This document shows, piece after piece, positions 1 to 10,220 of a DNA stretch of 64,000 bases. The translations under genes and the position numbers were made by a program. Origin of the DNA: Nereocystis luetkeana (Eukaryota; Sar; Phaeophyceae; Laminariales; Laminariaceae); contig JARUPZ010000009.1 in the NCBI GenBank assembly GCA_031213475.1, positions 3,187,001 through 3,251,000 of the forward strand, in the 5' to 3' direction. The number at the start of each line of letters is the position of its first letter. Positions within the stretch are counted from its first letter, which is position 1. The notes beneath the pieces are model-generated. The model had not been told where the DNA came from, ran no database searches, and worked only from the letters and a program-made list of their open reading frames with translations.

Positions 1-919
1 CGCGCGGCGGGGCAGGCATCAACCTTCCACTGGCACAACACCTGAGCATGTGGGGTACGCGACCGTTACGATCGTGTCCCTAGGGTTCCCACAAGATGGA
101 GCGAACCTCCATGTGGCGTGCGCTTGGAGGCACTCGGACGAGCCCTCAGCGCTGGAGATACGACCCTCGACGACCACGTTATGGAGGGGTTTTCGATCGA
201 CGATTGCCCGACGAACCAGGCCAGGCCGGCGGCTCTGGTCACCAACGACCAGAGCCCTTCACGCTCGACCTGCGCGGGGTCCCCGACTCCTGCGGCCACG
301 CGTCTGCCTACCCCCCGCCGGTGGAGTCCTTCCCCGTTATTCCGGGGCCACACTGGCCCCACCTTTCCGGCTACGTCGCCTTCGGCGGCTTTGTCAACGC
401 TGAAATCCAGCAACCTTGACTGTCCTCCGCCCTGGCGGCCGGGGCGGTGGGTGGCGAATGCCGGCGCAGTGGGGAATGACCGGCAGACACCGCGGCGATA
501 ACACCTGCGTGTTCATCCCCGTCGGTCTAGCTCGCAAGTTGGGCAGCGACACCAAGCGCGTGTCGGCTACCGGCGGTGGGGGGGTCGGCCTATAGCGGCG
601 TCGCAGCCAGCGGCGCTGCATCCGGACAACCCTGGCCAACACGGCCAACGGCAAGGGCAGGCGGGGGCTGGGGATGGCGGCCCAAGTGTTGGGAGCAGCG
701 GCGGCAGCAGCGGCAATGTTCCCGGTAGCGGCAGCACCAGTGACAGCGGCAGCGCGACGTTTAGTGAGCGGAGCTTTACTCGTTCGGCGGCGGCCAAGGC
801 TGACGAACAGGGGGGGCGGGCCTCGCCCCTCGGCGGAGGCGAGGGCGATCGTAGGGCGTACGGAAGCAGCAGCGCGAGACGCACAGCTTGCACGTCGGGG
901 TCAGCGTCCAATGGGAGCC
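1..919 (+). other. GC-rich 5' part of a tyrosine-recombinase retroelement
   Basis: This stretch leads without a clear break into the recombinase remnant that follows. The part from about 590 to 1010 reads, in one frame, as a Gly/Ser-rich linker, the kind of low-complexity segment seen between pol and recombinase domains. No frame is open throughout. Nothing before 590 resembles a domain I know. It is probably the decayed end of an upstream ORF; the element begins outside the window. Confidence 0.35.
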
Positions 920-2171
920 CAGGTCCTGGGGCAAGAGGGCATCGCACTATTCTCAGAAGTGCCGGCAGCAAGCTTATCCGCCAGTCGGTTGCGCCGTCGG
1001 CTCCCCAAGCTTATAGGTAGGGTTTCCGGTCTCGAACCTTTTGATTTTTTTATTCAGGGGTTACTGAGGGTTACTCCGTATTTTGACACGCGCCTTCATT
1101 CAAAACGGATAAGATCCAGGCGTTGATTGAGTTCGTAGCTTGGTGTGCGTCGGAGGGCAAGCAAGCCGGTACTATTACTAGAAAAGTATCAGCCGTGTCA
1201 CACTTCCACCGCGTAAACTTGCAAATGGAGTTGCCCACGTCGTCGCCGCTCGTTGAACGTGGGTTTAAAGGGGGGCACGGTCGCACAATGCCGCCGGTAC
1301 CCCATAAGTATCTCGTCGCCCTATTTGGTGGACAAGTTGTTTCGAGAACAGGGCCTGGCCTTGTCGTGGGGCCCCGGTGGCCGAGTCCTTTGGCTGTCGT
1401 TGTTATGGGGCGAGGTCTGGCTCAATATTCGCCCCTTCGTCCGGAAGTGTACACCCCGTGCATTGCTTGTCGAAGGGTGACGAAACGTGATTCGCGGGGG
1501 AGCGAGGTTGACCTCGTTGCAGGGGCATCAGGCTGGCGGCACCGAGGCCCTCTTTCGAGGCCATAAAGGCGACCAGCCTCAGCAAGGATTGGTCATCGTG
1601 CGCACATGCGATATTGCTTGACGAGGGGTGACGTAGCGTTAGTCGCGGGGCAGCGGGGGTTGACTCCGTTGCAGGGACATCAGGCTAACGGCACCGAGGG
1701 CCCCTTTGGAGGCTATAAAGGCGACCAGGCTCAGCAAGGGTCGGTTATCGTGCGCACACGCCTCGACGCCTTCGGGGCACGCTCCGGGATAGGAGCAGCC
1801 CGCGGTACCGTCGCTCTCAAGGTGGAGTTGTTATCGGGATATCCGACGTTGCCAGAAAGGGCCTCCGCGTCGTTGTATCTGTACCGCAATGAGGTCAGAG
1901 TGCGGGGGTACACGCAGGCCCTCGGGGCACTTCGCGAAACGGTAGTGGAAGCGGGAGGTTATTCCAGAGAAGTTGGCTTCCACTCATTGCGTATCGCCGC
2001 AAGTACTACGCTGGCGGCTTGGGGGGGAAGTACCGCAGAGTGCGGTCCAAAGAGAAGGTAGATTGAAGTCTTCAGAGTTTTCCAAGTACACCCGCCATAA
2101 CCTAGAGGACGCAGGTATGGTATCTCGTAAATTAGCAGAGACGGAAAAGATAGAGCACAGGCAGCCAGGCC
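920..2171 (+). pseudogene. Tyrosine recombinase remnant, DIRS/Ngaro-like retroelement (type 1)
   Basis: Tyrosine recombinases integrate DIRS and Ngaro retrotransposons through a circular DNA intermediate, using a catalytic R...HxxR...Y set. From about 1124 the frame gives a helical SAM-like N-terminal domain (IEFVAWCASEGKQAG, TITRKVSAVSHFHRVN). The catalytic domain contains the HxxR box in FHSLRIAASTTLAAWGG (His codon at 1981, Arg at 1990). After a frame change it ends in a region with the presumed nucleophile in KYTRHNL (Tyr codon about 2087). Several stops and at least three frame changes separate these blocks, so no functional enzyme can be made. A tandem duplication of about 150 bp lies inside. 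The order SAM domain, HxxR, Tyr supports the family call; assignment to Ngaro rests on the split direct repeats just downstream. Confidence 0.8.
1461..1762 (+). repeat. Tandem duplication inside the recombinase remnant
   Basis: Two adjacent units of about 151 bp (1461-1611 and 1612-1762) share the same order of landmarks: TTGCTTG, GGGTGACG, TTGCAGGGRCATCAGGCT, AAAGGCGACCAG, TCGTGCGCACA. They differ at many positions. They repeat the same coding segment of the recombinase, so the second copy disrupts the protein. Confidence 0.75.
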
Positions 2172-2204
2172 AGGGTACTGTTTGGGGCCGAACACCGTAG
2201 CATC

Positions 2205-2455
2205 GACGCGACCTCGGAATTGGGGTATGTCAATGATTTTCTACCATTGGGGATCTCAGTCGTCCGAGACTGCGTTTGTTAGAGCCCCGATCAGTCGGCG
2301 GGGGTGGGGAACTCCTGGGTACTGGCAGTACGATAGGCAACGAGAGTCAGCGGCCGGTGTCGCGGCTCTCGTACCACGCCAGTGGACCCCCCCCCGAACG
2401 TCGCAGAGAAGAGTAGTTAACATGACAAATCGAAGGATACACAGCAAAGCGTGGT
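2205..2455 (+). repeat. Direct repeat B1 of a Ngaro-type element
   Basis: This 240-250 bp block recurs at 2811-3053 in the same orientation. Both copies share landmarks such as GGGGTATGTCAATG, TTCTACCATTGGGG, GGGTACTGGCAGTACGATAG and CACGCCAGTGGACCC. The block lies just after the recombinase, where the B1 half of Ngaro split direct repeats is expected. Confidence 0.7.
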
Positions 2456-2810
2456 GTCTCTAAGTTCACGAGAGATGCCTGCTTTGTTCACAACAGACGG
2501 AAGCCATTATTTGTAGGCATGGTCTCTACCGACGGAAATAAAATGGCTTGATTTGTTCAGAGGCGGAGAGAAGAGAAGGACGACCACATTCGTTTCGTGC
2601 CCTCTCCTAGCTTCTCGTGATAGGTGCACGAGGAGAGCACGGCACGGCTCGCTGCCGATTGATAGGCCTAGAGGCTAGGCCGACCGTTGTGGTTTCTCCC
2701 GCCAACCCGCCCTTTCTTCTTTCGAAGGTGGGTGCAACAGAGCGGCCACATGGTGCTGGCCACACCGTATAATAAATTTTGTTATTGTTTGTGATTTGAC
2801 TGGTTGCGAT
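2456..2810 (+). other. Spacer between the direct repeats, candidate A2 segment
   Basis: About 355 bp with no reading frame of note. In the A1-ORFs-B1-A2-B2 layout of Ngaro elements this position would be A2. The matching A1 should lie upstream of the window and cannot be checked here. A short purine-rich run and GAGGCTAGGCC-type inverted motifs occur but are not diagnostic. Confidence 0.4.
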
Positions 2811-3053
2811 TCGGGGCTCTCACTGGGAGAGTGGGGTATGTCAATGGTTTTCTACCATTGGGGGTCTCGGTTGTCCGAGACTGCGTTTGTTGGAGCCCCG
2901 ACCAGTCGGCTGGGGGGGGGGACTCCCGGGTACTGGCAGTACGATAGGCAACGAGAGTCAGCGGACGGAGTCGCAGCTTTCATACCACGCCAGTGGACCC
3001 CCCCCGAACGTCGCAGAGAAAAAAAATAACATGACAGTTCGAAGGATAGACAA
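2811..3053 (+). repeat. Direct repeat B2 of a Ngaro-type element
   Basis: Second copy of the block at 2205-2455, differing by scattered substitutions. It is the last recognisable part of the element, so it probably marks the 3' end. Confidence 0.7.
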
Positions 3054-3600
3054 CAAAATGACGTATTTATATATCCCTGGTGTATGTACCATGCTGACCT
3101 ACAGGTGTACCATTGCTATTGGTATTACATGAAGAACAAGTTTTCAGCTGTTGTTAGTACCTCTTGATCGTTCTCCGATAACTAACCCTGCACGTAAAAT
3201 TCGCTATGACAACGGGGGAACTTATTTAGAACAAATCATAGAACTACAGAAGTGTACCATCAGGAATGCGGAGTATTATTGAGGTACAAGAGAACAAATG
3301 TGTTTCGTATGTACGGCAGAAGTTGGACTATCATATCAACGCGGGTGTTGTACCCGTATCGTCCAAGAGTGCACCTGGGACATGCTCTGCTGTAGCAGTT
3401 GACTCACGATAGAGAGGACGCAGCGACGCAGCGTCGTCAAGACAGGTACAATGTGCGGTAAAGACTGGTAAAGCATGCTGGTGTGGCTTTGGAATGGTGG
3501 GAGCTGCTGTCTTCTTCGCTGAACGGTTAGCTTAGCTTTAGCGCTATATAAGTGTATCATCAGAAAAGTCTTGAATTTGAAATGTGGAGTGATCGCTTAC
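3054..3600. other. No recognisable feature
   Basis: I see no gene, repeat copy or structural motif here beyond short chance reading frames. Composition is AT-richer than on both sides, consistent with host sequence or an old unrecognised repeat. Confidence 0.4.
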
Positions 3601-4619
3601 GATCACTCGTCATTTTTGTTCCCAAAACCTCGTGAGCAAAGGTGGGCACAATACATTTTTTGAGAGGTAGACAAGATGCCTCGGACCACGCGGTAGACAT
3701 CGACGCCACCGCCTCCGGAGGACACGACGGCTGCGGTCCCGGCGGCGCCCGCGGTGCGTTCGCTCAGCCCTAACCCCGATCGGGCGCCTGCTTCTTTGGT
3801 GGGCTCGGTGACCCTGCTGGAAGACCTCCCTTGATTCATCCCCGTTGCCTTGGGGGCGGCTATTGTACTGGACCTCGAGCGCGATTGTTCGGCGACGGGC
3901 AACAGCTATGCCACTAGTTATCGTTTTCAAGTTTCGCAGCCCGAATCGCAGAGGTTGAGGTCACCTCAGCTGGGACGACGTAAGCCGGGGCCGAGCGCGG
4001 TGGGGAGAGCGCTGAATCTGGATCAACCCCAGCCGGGAATTTCGACATGTGGGGGGAGTGCCGCGGGTGCCTCGGGGGCTTGAGCTCGGCAGGAAGGAGC
4101 GCTGTTGGAGCGGGTGTCTTTGACGCGGTGTAGTCGAGGCCGCCTGACGACCAGACCCAGGCCGAGAGGGACCTGCTCGGGCTGATCACCAAGACACACT
4201 CTCCCGAGGTACGCACGGTGCTACGAGTACAGCTCTGCGGTATCATCGCGTGTTTACACTTCATCTGCATTGATAATTGTCATATTTGTAAAATCTATAT
4301 TCTTCTACCACTGTACGGGTATTGAGTTAATGCGCTGACATTGATTTCACACTTGAACTCTCTCGCTCTGAGTCGAGGAGTGGCTTTGTCCGTGGCGGCT
4401 GCTTCCTCGTGCGTGCTGCTGTTCGGAGTATACGAGGCACTTGCACCCGGCCCGCGGTGTGCTCTCCATGTGTCACGTGTTTTTATAGGCGTCACTGGGT
4501 GATGTGTCCGTGCTGCTGCATAGAGGATACGAGGTATTCAAATCTGGTCGGCTCGTCCTCTTCAATTTTCACCCGCCGGTGTATACTCGAGTGGCTGATG
4601 CGAAGGTGTCGGGTACCGG
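3601..4619 (+). pseudogene. Decayed gag-like or 5' pol region of a second tyrosine-recombinase element
   Basis: Around 3690-3835 one frame is Pro/Ala-rich (TPPPPEDTTAAVPAAPAV), and 4150-4265 reads LLGLITKTHSPEVRTVLRVQ before running into stops. These precede an RNase H remnant in the same orientation, so a gag or pol leader is the natural reading. No zinc knuckle and no RT YxDD box was found, and part of the RT seems to have been deleted. The identification is positional. Confidence 0.35.
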
Positions 4620-5582
4620 GGGAGGTTCACTGTCGACCTTACGCACGACTTGCGGACGGGCCTGTTGAGCGAGTTTGGGTAGTGGTTGGGCATCGCGGCC
4701 ACCTCACAAGAGGGGTCGTGGCAACGGGCAAGAGGTTCCTCGTCGATCGTGATGAACGGAGGGGCCGATGTGTCCTCGGTCTCATGGGGGGGCGTGGTGA
4801 ACACGGTCGCGGGAGCATTCCCCGCGGGAGGAGTGTTCCCACCAGACTGGTTGAAAATTCACATCAGCATGAAGGAGATGTACGGCCTCTACCACCTCCT
4901 ACGGCGAATTTGTAGCCGACACCCGGACGTTTCGAGACGAGCGCAGATGCTCATCGACGTGGATAGCCAGTCTGTAGTGGGCGCGTTTAACCAGGGGTGT
5001 GCTTGGAACCACGAGACTCACGCATTGCTGGTTAAGTTGGTCGAGTTCGATGTAGAACACTGTTTCATGTCGACATTAAAGTGGACCCCGATGGTTGAGA
5101 ACGGAATCGAAGATGCAATCTTGCGGCCGTGACGGGAGGCCATTATTCGCATAGCGCCTGCAGCGTTCAAGGTATTACGGGCGGAGATGCGCCCGTTCAA
5201 GGTGGACCGGATGGCATGTACGGCTTCGGTCTTGCAATCACCCTTCACAGGGGGAGCACTTCCCTTCTTCTCCCCGTACGATTGTGCTGGTTCCGCAGGG
5301 ACCAACGTGTTTGCGCAAGATGTTTCTTTCGTTCCGGATACGTATAGCCCGGCTTTTGAATTTTGTTTGCCACCCCCTATCACGGCAGGACACACTTTCC
5401 AACACATGGCGGAATCAAAAGCTCACGCGGTGGCCCTCTTGCCGGATGTGAAGGCATATTGGTTCCCCTTGTTGCAGCTTGCCACGTTTAGGTCGGTCGA
5501 GGTTGCCCCGGCGGAGGCGGATGGGCGCTTTCAGTGGCGCAGTGCCGAAGGTGGCCTCAGGAATTGGCAGTACCCTCGCTAG
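4620..5582 (+). pseudogene. RNase H and C-terminal pol remnant of a DIRS/Ngaro-like element
   Basis: RNase H degrades the RNA strand of the RNA:DNA hybrid during reverse transcription. The frame from about 4690 to 5132 shows an RNase H fold in order: a first strand region (NGGADVSSVSWGGVV), a helix with the acidic residue in ISMKEMYGLYHLLRR, the second Asp block LIDVDSQSVVGAFNQG, and the closing WTPMVENGIEDAI. A stop follows. The next frame (5187-5582) continues with the post-RNase H segment usual in this group (PFFSPYDCAGSAGTNVFAQD, FCLPPPITAGH), ending at a stop at 5583. The upstream RT fingers and palm are not recognisable. The element is dead, but the RNase H block is well preserved. Confidence 0.7.
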
Positions 5583-5997
5583 AGCATGATAGCGTACGAG
5601 ATGGACTTCCGCAGTTATGGGTAGTGTTGGTCGAGAGAAAAAAACAAGAAACGCTACATACTTACGATGATACGGGCTTGCTAACGAACAACCCCCCCCC
5701 CCCCCCTACAACCCCGGGCAGGGGGCATCGCAAGGCGGCGTGCTCACACACTTCCGGACGCCCACTGGGTATCGTGGTCCTTTCTGTTGTGTTACTGTAC
5801 ACAGAGCGCCCGCGGGAGACCCGTTCATGGTGGTGCCACACCCGTAGAGGGTTCGGGACGACCCGGAACTTGGTGCGGTTCGCCTTTTGCTCCGCATGCC
5901 ACGAATAGAGCCTTGCGCAATTTACTTTTTGTTGGAAATGCGGCGTGCAGCCGGTTCGGGTTCTATCGGCCCCGCGGTACCCACAGCGGTCGCCAGT
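5583..5997 (+). other. Junction region between two recombinase-element remnants
   Basis: It includes a run of about 14 C residues near 5693-5706. I see no confident coding block. It links the RNase H remnant to a recombinase of a different type, so it may be the boundary of two separate insertions. Confidence 0.4.
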
Positions 5998-7070
5998 CGT
6001 CGTGGATGTCAAGAAGCTCCAGGCACGGCGACGCGACGTACTGGCAGCGACGGAAGGGCGCCCCGTGCAAGTACGGAAAAGTAGAGCATCCGATGAGTTT
6101 GACGCGTTCGTTCTCTTCTCTTTGGTCGGATCCCGTGGTTGGACGACAGCAACGCCGGACGAATAGTGCGTTGTTTTTTGCGACTTTACCACTTCGGGAG
6201 AAGGCACCAAGTTGATGCATGAGACGTCTTGCCCGGGCCTAGGTTGTGCGGGCGAAAACGCGTGTCTAGCTGGGTCCTCAGGCGCAAGACGGTACGTGGC
6301 TGCGTCAACCCGAAGAGGGTTTATCTCTAAGCTTTAAACGGCCATGAAAGAACACGGTAAAGGGGAACAGCAGGTCCCTACCCCGCCGGGTAGGCGCCTT
6401 TGAGCGAGTCCATGGGTAGATTCGTACGTAAAATTGGTGTCCGAGGAGCAAACGGAGGTCGGGGTAACGGTATATAAAGCAGCTCCAACGTTGTAGCACA
6501 CACTCATGGACCTGCTGAGGAACATGAGGTCGCGAGCGCAGGTAGTTAATTTGCTGGCGGATCGCATCTCTCGTCAGAGAGATATTGCCCTGGATGCACT
6601 GGCCTGTTTCTCGATTCACAGGGAATAGGACCACTCCTGTACTCTTAGGTCGCAAATTCTGCATCCCCCAACCTATAGAGGCCTGGGTTTTAATTTTCAG
6701 TTGGATAAGACGCTTCGAAAATCTAGCGAGGCGAGGTCTAGTGTTGACAGACCGGTTATGCCCGGAGACGTGCTCGAGCCGGGCGGGCTCGACGTACATA
6801 TCCGCCATGCAGCAGATTAGGTGGGATTTAACCGTCGGGGATCTTTCCCCTTGGTTACGACGGAGGGGGGGCGGGGTTCTCGGCCCTCTCCGCAGCCCGA
6901 ACGACCGCTTCCCTCCAGGCCCATGTGCGAGAGACTGGCCTACCGGACCATTTCACGATGCACTCCTTTTCGAGTGGGAGGCTCCCTCACCAGATCCCTG
7001 GCCGGGACTACGGTGGACGAGATACTTAAAATCGGTGGTTGGAAGCCGGAGGCTATAGGAACATACTACC
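5998..7070 (+). pseudogene. Tyrosine recombinase remnant, type 2, truncated by a SINE
   Basis: Read in shifting frames, this is a full-length recombinase relic. It has an N-terminal region (VVVDVKKLQARRRDVLA, then GSRGWTTATPDE), a helical core-binding segment around 6480-6720 (TLMDLLRNMRSRAQVVN, DIALDALACFS), and a C-terminal catalytic part at 6940-7065. The catalytic part contains the HxxR-like box, here CTPFRVGGSLTRSLAG with the His apparently changed, and then VDEILKIGGWKPEAIGTYY with the candidate nucleophile. A SINE starts immediately after the Tyr pair, removing the last residues. Many stops are present. The sequence clearly differs from the type 1 recombinase near the window start, so two element families are represented. 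Confidence 0.7.
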
Positions 7071-7402
7071 GGTCGCCCCGGTGGTTCAAGTGGTGACCCT
7101 CGAATTCCAGTTGTGTTTGAGTCCTGGGTTCGAGCCCCAGATGAGTCGGACATTTGTCATTTTTAGCAAAAAAACAAAAAAAGATTCAATTGTTGAGAGC
7201 GCCTTGCAGCGTGGGTAGGCATAATTCGATGCGAGTCGACGAGGGAAGAAAATGCAGAAATGTTCTCTGGATAAAAATAAAGGCACGTACCGTAGCGGGA
7301 AGGGGGGAGGAGAGCCTGCTATGTGACCCCGGATCTGAGTTACGAGTTGGAAGGAGAGAGAGAAGAAGATGTGCGAAGATAATAAATGGGATGAGCAAAA
7401 AA
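7071..7402 (+). mobile_element. tRNA-derived SINE, copy 1 (near full length)
   Basis: The head carries a perfect polymerase-III A box (TGGTTCAAGTGG, 7083) and a B box (GGGTTCGAGCCCC), as in a tRNA. It is followed by a family-specific body (AATTCGATGCGAGTCGACGA, GACCCCGGATCTGAG) and a short A-rich tail. Full-length copies elsewhere are about 335-340 bp. This one sits in the end of the type 2 recombinase. Transcription from the internal promoter is possible in principle, but mobilisation would need LINE proteins. Confidence 0.9.
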
Positions 7403-8191
7403 CTACATCAGCGATACCTCTAGTTGCCGGGTCAAGGGTGGCAAGAGAACACGCGTCCAGCGCTACGCGGACGCTAGCCGGCTTCCTCTATCTCCCGAGT
7501 TCTAGAACGATTCCGCAGTATATGCGAGACCGGGCTGAGGCAAGCGAAAACACGTTAGGGTGAGACAACTACGTATCCAATTAGTGGTATATAAAGAGCG
7601 CACACACATAAAAAAAAAACCAACGACGCAACGGAGTATGGGTGAGATGACAGGTTGACGCAGGAGGCATCATCCAAGAATCCAATAGTTGAATCAAATG
7701 ATCCAGGTAATCGAGTCAGAATACTACAGTAAAATACTCATGAACAACACACAGTAGTCCGGGCTTTGCGACAGCGTCACCCTCGTTCTGCATGTGGATC
7801 CCGGCTATAATTGCTGCCCGGAGCTTCCCACGAGTTGATGCTCGAGACCGAACCCTGTAGTTCTCCCTCTCCATCGTAGCATTGGGCTAGAAGTCATACT
7901 CTATGGTCAGGTTTTGGGCCATGGTGGAGCCTGTCCCTAGACCCGCCCCTTTCTTCCAACTTTTGCGTCGCGAGCTCCTGTCTCGTTTGAATCGGTCGTG
8001 CCAGCCATCCTGCAGTGAAGTTTTGACCTAGGATGAAGCCATCCAGCGATTTTCGCTATCTCAACGTTCGTGTCAGCAGAGCAGACGAATCACTGGAAGG
8101 CCGAGGTCGGCCAGAGCGGTGGGCAAACGTTAATGAGCAATATAGTGTCCCCTACCTATGTTGAAGGCCTCCGGCGATTCTCGAACTGCAC
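7403..8191. other. No recognisable feature
   Basis: No coding block, repeat copy or RNA gene was recognised in this 0.8 kb. Only short chance frames are present. Confidence 0.4.
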
Positions 8192-8303
8192 TATTCCGGG
8201 GGATCATAGTTTATTTTAGGAATAAATATTGTTAGTAAAAATGGTTAAATATATTGTTTTTCATGTATACCATAGGCCCTATTATCTATGGCCCCCCGTA
8301 ATA
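8192..8303. mobile_element. Short MITE, family K, copy 1 (about 110 bp)
   Basis: Ends are inverted: TATTCCGGGGGATCATAG at the left and CTATGGCCCCCCGTAATA at the right. The family consensus TIR, from three copies, is TATTACGGGGGACCATAG. The interior is AT-rich and non-coding. Other copies are at 39171-39279 and 54688-54797. Confidence 0.75.
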
Positions 8304-8359
8304 CGATATACGTACATCCGTACGAACATCTTCTAAATACGTCATGAATTTCCGAAGAT

Positions 8360-8564
8360 ACAGAGCGTGGGTAGGCACAATTCGATGCGAGTCGACGAGG
8401 GAAGAAAATTCAGAAATCTTCTAACGATAAAAATGAAGGCACGTACCGTAGCGAGAAGGGTGGAGGAGAGCCTGCTATGTGACCCCGGATCTGAGTTACG
8501 AGTTGGAAGGAGAGAGAGAAGAAGATGTGCGAAGATAATAAATGGGATGGAAAAAAAAAAAAAA
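8360..8564 (+). mobile_element. SINE copy 2, 5'-truncated
   Basis: It contains only the 3' body of the SINE (from GCGTGGGTAGGCACAATTCG onward) and a 14-base A tail. The tRNA head is missing, as expected from incomplete target-primed reverse transcription. Confidence 0.9.
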
Positions 8565-8568
8565 TGGC

Positions 8569-8687
8569 ATTAGGGGGGACTATATCAAACCGGATCTACG
8601 TAGCACACAGACCAAAACCAAGATATTTAGCTGGTTTTAGAAGCAACATTTGGTTCTATTTCCTTTGGTCTATGGTTCCCCCTAATA
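8569..8687. mobile_element. MITE related to family K
   Basis: Starts ATTAGGGGGGACTATA and ends CTATGGTTCCCCCTAATA, an imperfect inverted repeat resembling the family K TIR. The interior does not match the K copies well, so it may be a sister family. It begins directly after the A tail of SINE copy 2. Confidence 0.5.
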
Positions 8688-9002
8688 CTTTGCACGGTTA
8701 GGTAATATACACGGCCAGCGCAGCCGTTTAAAAAGGCGGACGTGTAAACATGGCTACGTAAAAAATACCGTCGAAGTATAAAAAAGGTTTGACTTCGCGT
8801 GTAAAACTACCGGCCCGGCGCGAGCGCCTGGGCGATCGACCGTCAGAGCGATGAAGCGCAACAACCGCGATCGACAATGAAAGGGGCACAAGGCCGCCAG
8901 CAAGCTTTTGAGCAAACGGACAATTGACGTTCAAGCGGCCGAGTGGTGAGCAAATGGCCGGTCGTCGGCCGATCGGCGGCGTAAGAAAATAGATCATGTC
9001 AC
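8688..9002. other. No recognisable feature
   Basis: GC-rich stretch without a coding block or a repeat match in this window. Confidence 0.35.
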
Positions 9003-9845
9003 CCAGGAGTCATCATCAGTCTTTGGCAAAGCAAGGAACGATTACCCAGTCGGGTAATGTTCGGGACGATAGCTGGTTGGGAAATCCCGAGACCAGGCGG
9101 ACAGCGTAAGACTTGGCATAGATGCATAGTCGAAGACCTTAGGGAGTTCCGAGCCACCGAAGGGTCAACGGAAGTTGCCCCCTTGGTGTCTGGAGTTGAG
9201 ACCGCGTTGTAATCCACTGCAGACAAAAAGGCAGGGAAGTGGTACCGGGGGATCCTTAAAGCAGGCGAACGGTTCATGGTGAGGTGGCACGTGGCTGAGG
9301 TTGAGATCAGTAGGCAGCGCCGCGCATCCGCCGTGGATGGTGTCCAAGGGAATGGGGGGGAAATAGACGACAGGAGAAGTGGCAGAAAACCCTGCCAAGG
9401 GAATGCGCAGAGGGGGTGGCACAGGAGAAGTAGAAGGGAAACTGCTGTAAACGAAAGAAGGAAGGAGATGGCAGTCATGGTAACAAGGCACCAGGCCGAC
9501 TAAGAAGTAGAACATGACCATACTACTAGTGCCACCAACTGGTGCGGCTGGTTCGAACGTGGGCTTCTCTTGTCTTCTCTTTTTGTTTTGTGTTTGTCTT
9601 TTCTGCGCTGACTCTCCGTGATTTAGTTTTTAGTTGTTTTTTCTTCCGTTTCTGATTGGTAAGCCTTACCGATGAAGGAGCCGTGTGGCGTGGTTGGATG
9701 ACAAACCTGCTCTGCTCGTTTCGTATTGTCTGACGCCAAGGGGCTGGGCAAAGTTACAAATGCAGGGCGGAGACGGCAGTCCGAGTGGCAAGGTACCAGG
9801 CGAAGATAATGAATGGGATGATAACAAAAAAAGAAAAAAAATACC
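9003..9845 (+). mobile_element. 3' fragment of the APE-type LINE, plus strand, with a SINE-like tail
   Basis: From 9050 to 9500 it matches the extreme C-terminal ORF2 region and 3' UTR start of the LINE copies at 10-13 kb and 22-25 kb (landmarks CATAGATGCATAGTCGAAGA and AAGTGGTACCGGGGGATC). It ends with GGCGAAGATAATGAATGGGA followed by an A-rich run. That last motif is the 3' end of the SINE family, not the usual LINE continuation (GGCGGATTAGCAGG). It is truncated at the 5' side and frameshifted. Confidence 0.8.
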
Positions 9846-10220
9846 AAAGCTCATAGCACCTTCCAGGTGGCGGCAGCAGTTTGTGGTACGAGTAGTAGAC
9901 ACAGGTTCTCCCTGCTAATCCGCCTGGTACCTTGCTACCCAGACTGCCGTCTCCGCCCTGCGTTCGTCAACTATGCCCAACCCCTTGGCGTTAGACAATA
10001 CGAAACCAGCAGAGCAGGTTCGTCATCCAACCACGCCACACGGCTCCTTCAGTACGGCTTATCAATCAAAAAAGGAAGAGAAAAAAAAAGAATGAATATC
10101 ACGGAGAGTCAGCGCAAGAAAGAAAAATCAAAAACAATAACACAACAAAAAGAGAAGACAAGGGAAGACCACGTTCGAACCAGCTACACCAGTTGGTAGC
10201 ACTAGTAGTATGGTCATGTT

